A stretch of DNA of 64,000 nucleotides from assembly GCA_031412915.1 (NCBI GenBank), contig JANODX010000045.1, forward strand, positions 57,691 through 121,690, in the 5' to 3' direction. The notes below the pieces were generated by a model, which saw only the letters and a program-made list of their open reading frames with translations, made no database searches and was not told the origin of the DNA. Shown piece after piece: positions 62,456-64,000 of this stretch. Numbering within the stretch: position 1 is the stretch's first letter; each line of letters starts with the position of its first letter. Both the position numbers and the translations under genes were made by a program. Origin of the DNA: JAGNNV01 sp031412915. GTDB taxonomy: Bacteria; Acidobacteriota; Vicinamibacteria; Fen-336; JAGNNV01.

Positions 62456-63387
62456 GCGGGGGTGCGCAAACGACCGGAATGATTCCCGTGCTCCTCCCCC
62501 CGACGTCCCCCCCCGACCCGTCGGTCGACGCCTGGGTTCTGAACGTCAAGGAGGCCCTGGAAGATGAAGTTTCCGGCCTGGTATGGCTGGTGGGCTGCAC
62601 GGGAATCACGGTCGAGAGGGCTTCGGCGGACACCGTTTCACTGGTGTGCTTCTTCGTCGACCCCGAGGCTCACCAGGACGGGATGCAAAGCCTCGCGCTC
62701 GCCTTCGGGACGACGGCGAAGAAAATCCAGGTGCCCAACCCCGACTGGGTTCAGCGATTCAAGGAGACCTTCGTCAGCTTCGACGCACCGCCCTTTCGGA
62801 TCGTGCCGGAGTGGATCGATGAGGCAGCCGAGGCTCCGCGCGTCGGCATGAGCGCAGCCGAAGGCCGCCGAAGCCCCCTCCCCCTTCGCGTCGATCCCGG
62901 CCGGGCCTTCGGCACCGGCACCCACGAATCGACGAGACTCTGCCTCCAGACCCTCGGCGACCTCGCCCCCACCCTGCCGCCATCGCCCCGCACCCTGGAT
63001 CTGGGCTGCGGCACGGGAATCCTGGGTATCGCCGCGATCAAGCTGGTTGGGGCCAGGGTGGTGGCCTGCGATTTCGACCCGCTGGCCACGTCGTCGGCCA
63101 GAAAGCATGCGCGGCTGAACGAGGTCGACCTCGAGGTCCTGCTGATGGACGGGTGCCGCAGTCTGCTTCCCGGCCGGTTCGATCTGGTCCTGGCCAATCT
63201 CATGGCGCCTTTCCTGATCTCCAGAGTCTCGGAGATCACGGCGGTCGGGGCTCGCGGATGCCGGTTCGTCCTCGCGGGTCTGCTGCGCGATGAAGAGTCG
63301 GCGGTGAAAGCCGCCTGGCCCCGAGGATGGGAAGTCTCATCCTCCTACCAGGGCGAGTGGGCAAGCCTTTGCTACGAGCGGCCATGA
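62452..63387 (+). CDS. prmA: ribosomal protein L11 methyltransferase
   Basis: Up to 311 residues. SAM-binding motif TLDLGCGTGILGIAAIKLVG, catalytic-site DLVLANLMAPFLIS (NPPY-like) and PGRAFGTGTHESTRLCLQTL. A TTG at 62452 overlaps the dnaJ stop (TTGA); an ATG at 62479 is an equally good start and closer to family N-termini. The dnaJ-prmA-rsmE order is common. Confidence 0.93.
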   Translation: MSGGAQTTGMIPVLLPPTSPPDPSVDAWVLNVKEALEDEVSGLVWLVGCTGITVERASADTVSLVCFFVDPEAHQDGMQSLALAFGTTAKKIQVPNPDWVQRFKETFVSFDAPPFRIVPEWIDEAAEAPRVGMSAAEGRRSPLPLRVDPGRAFGTGTHESTRLCLQTLGDLAPTLPPSPRTLDLGCGTGILGIAAIKLVGARVVACDFDPLATSSARKHARLNEVDLEVLLMDGCRSLLPGRFDLVLANLMAPFLISRVSEITAVGARGCRFVLAGLLRDEESAVKAAWPRGWEVSSSYQGEWASLCYERP

Positions 63388-64000
63388 GCGTCCATCGATT
63401 CCACGTGCCCTCGGTCGGTACGGGCGTCGTTCAGCTGCCGGAGGCGGCCCGCATCCAGGCCACGCGCGTCCTGCGCCTGGGCGTTGGAGACCGGCTGCGG
63501 GCTTTCGACGCGGGGGTTGAGTTCGAAGCGACGATTTCGGCGATCGAAAAGCATCGCGTCCTGATCGAGGTCGGCGTTTCGATCCCCGCCACCCGCGAAC
63601 GCCGGGTTCCTCTGCACCTCATCCTGAGCCCGCTGAAGGGCGATCTCACGGAGCTGGTCATCCAGAAAGCGACCGAGTTGGGAGTCGACCGGATATCCCC
63701 GGCTCTTTTCGAGAGGACGGACACGGTGGCACGGCGAGATCCGAGCGAAGCCCGGATCGAGAGATGGCATCGGGTGGCGGCCAGCGCCGCCGAGCAGTCG
63801 GGGCGCGCCACGGTGCCGAAAGTCAACAACGTGGTGACTCTGAAGCAAGCCGTCGAGACCCTCGGCAAAGCGCTGGACGGCGACCTGCGCCTGGTGGCGG
63901 CGGAACCATCGCTCGATCAAAGTGGACAGAACCAGCGCGCGGCCACCGGCGTTCGGTCGGTGGTGGTGGCGGTTGGCCCGGCGGGAGGATTGACCCGGGG
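63384..64000 (+). CDS. rsmE: 16S rRNA m3U1498 methyltransferase, start only (runs off the window)
   Basis: Open from ATG 63384 (ATGA overlap with prmA) to the window end without a stop, about 205 codons. The N-terminal PUA-like part has VHRFHVPS. The SPOUT domain has LILSPLKGDLTELVIQKATELGVD, the substrate-binding SAAEQSGRA and a cofactor knot VAVGPAGGLTRG, where most family members have GPEGG. Truncated only by the window edge. Confidence 0.9.
   Translation, partial: MSVHRFHVPSVGTGVVQLPEAARIQATRVLRLGVGDRLRAFDAGVEFEATISAIEKHRVLIEVGVSIPATRERRVPLHLILSPLKGDLTELVIQKATELGVDRISPALFERTDTVARRDPSEARIERWHRVAASAAEQSGRATVPKVNNVVTLKQAVETLGKALDGDLRLVAAEPSLDQSGQNQRAATGVRSVVVAVGPAGGLTR

Overview
The window is a GC-rich (by eye about two thirds G+C) stretch of bacterial chromosome with almost no phage or plasmid content. 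It is densely packed with housekeeping genes, many joined by 4-base ATGA/GTGA/TTGA overlaps, and GTG and TTG starts are common. A BamD-like lipoprotein, a family-9 (heptosyltransferase-like) glycosyltransferase, an AmpG-like permease and a b558-type SdhCAB point to a diderm (Gram-negative-type) bacterium. Content and style would fit phyla such as Acidobacteriota, Gemmatimonadota or Eisenbacteria-like lineages, but the sequence alone does not settle the phylum.

Layout. 0-7.4 kb (+): end of an unknown gene, glgC, sdhC-sdhA-sdhB and a polytopic membrane protein. 7.7-14.7 kb (-): mdh, icd (with an apparent 1-base frameshift), leuD-leuC-leuA behind a candidate leucine attenuator, and a decayed vapC next to an intact antitoxin. 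14.9-24.3 kb: a secreted alpha/beta-hydrolase, then a candidate aromatic-amino-acid attenuator driving a trifunctional chorismate mutase / prephenate dehydratase / DAHP synthase fusion, serA with a class-V aminotransferase, a family-9 glycosyltransferase, an HExxH peptidase and an acyltransferase. 24.3-33.2 kb: a double-DinB protein, two paralogous membrane proteins, an AmpG-like permease, a lipoprotein and a TPR-containing sigma-54 activator. 33.3-43.4 kb: a glycosyltransferase, aroC, def-fmt, a PASTA protein, a thioesterase, a sugar epimerase, bamD, an RsbW-like kinase, aroA-aroK and a phosphoesterase. 43.4-51.6 kb: maf, a zinc-ribbon/receiver protein, an FHA membrane protein, pdhA-pdhB-pdhC and nfeD/Band-7. 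51.6-64 kb: thiolase, SAM hydrolase, an NAD-salvage pair, cysteine desulfurase, tRNA-Gly(CCC), fasciclin, bactofilin, grpE-dnaK-dnaJ-prmA and the start of rsmE.

Functionally the window covers central carbon metabolism (PDH, three TCA enzymes), leucine, serine and aromatic amino-acid synthesis (DAHP synthase, aroA, aroK, aroC and the phenylalanine branch), envelope biogenesis, NAD salvage and protein folding.

The most interesting non-coding content is (i) two candidate attenuators, each with a near-leaderless leader peptide; (ii) two copies of a 30-bp terminal-inverted-repeat element whose ends co-vary, one copy interrupted by another repeat family; (iii) seven clusters of a short palindromic repeat (core TTCGACARGCTCAG) between genes; and (iv) a roughly 350-bp insertion that split the sdhC/sdhA overlap and left a 22-bp direct repeat.
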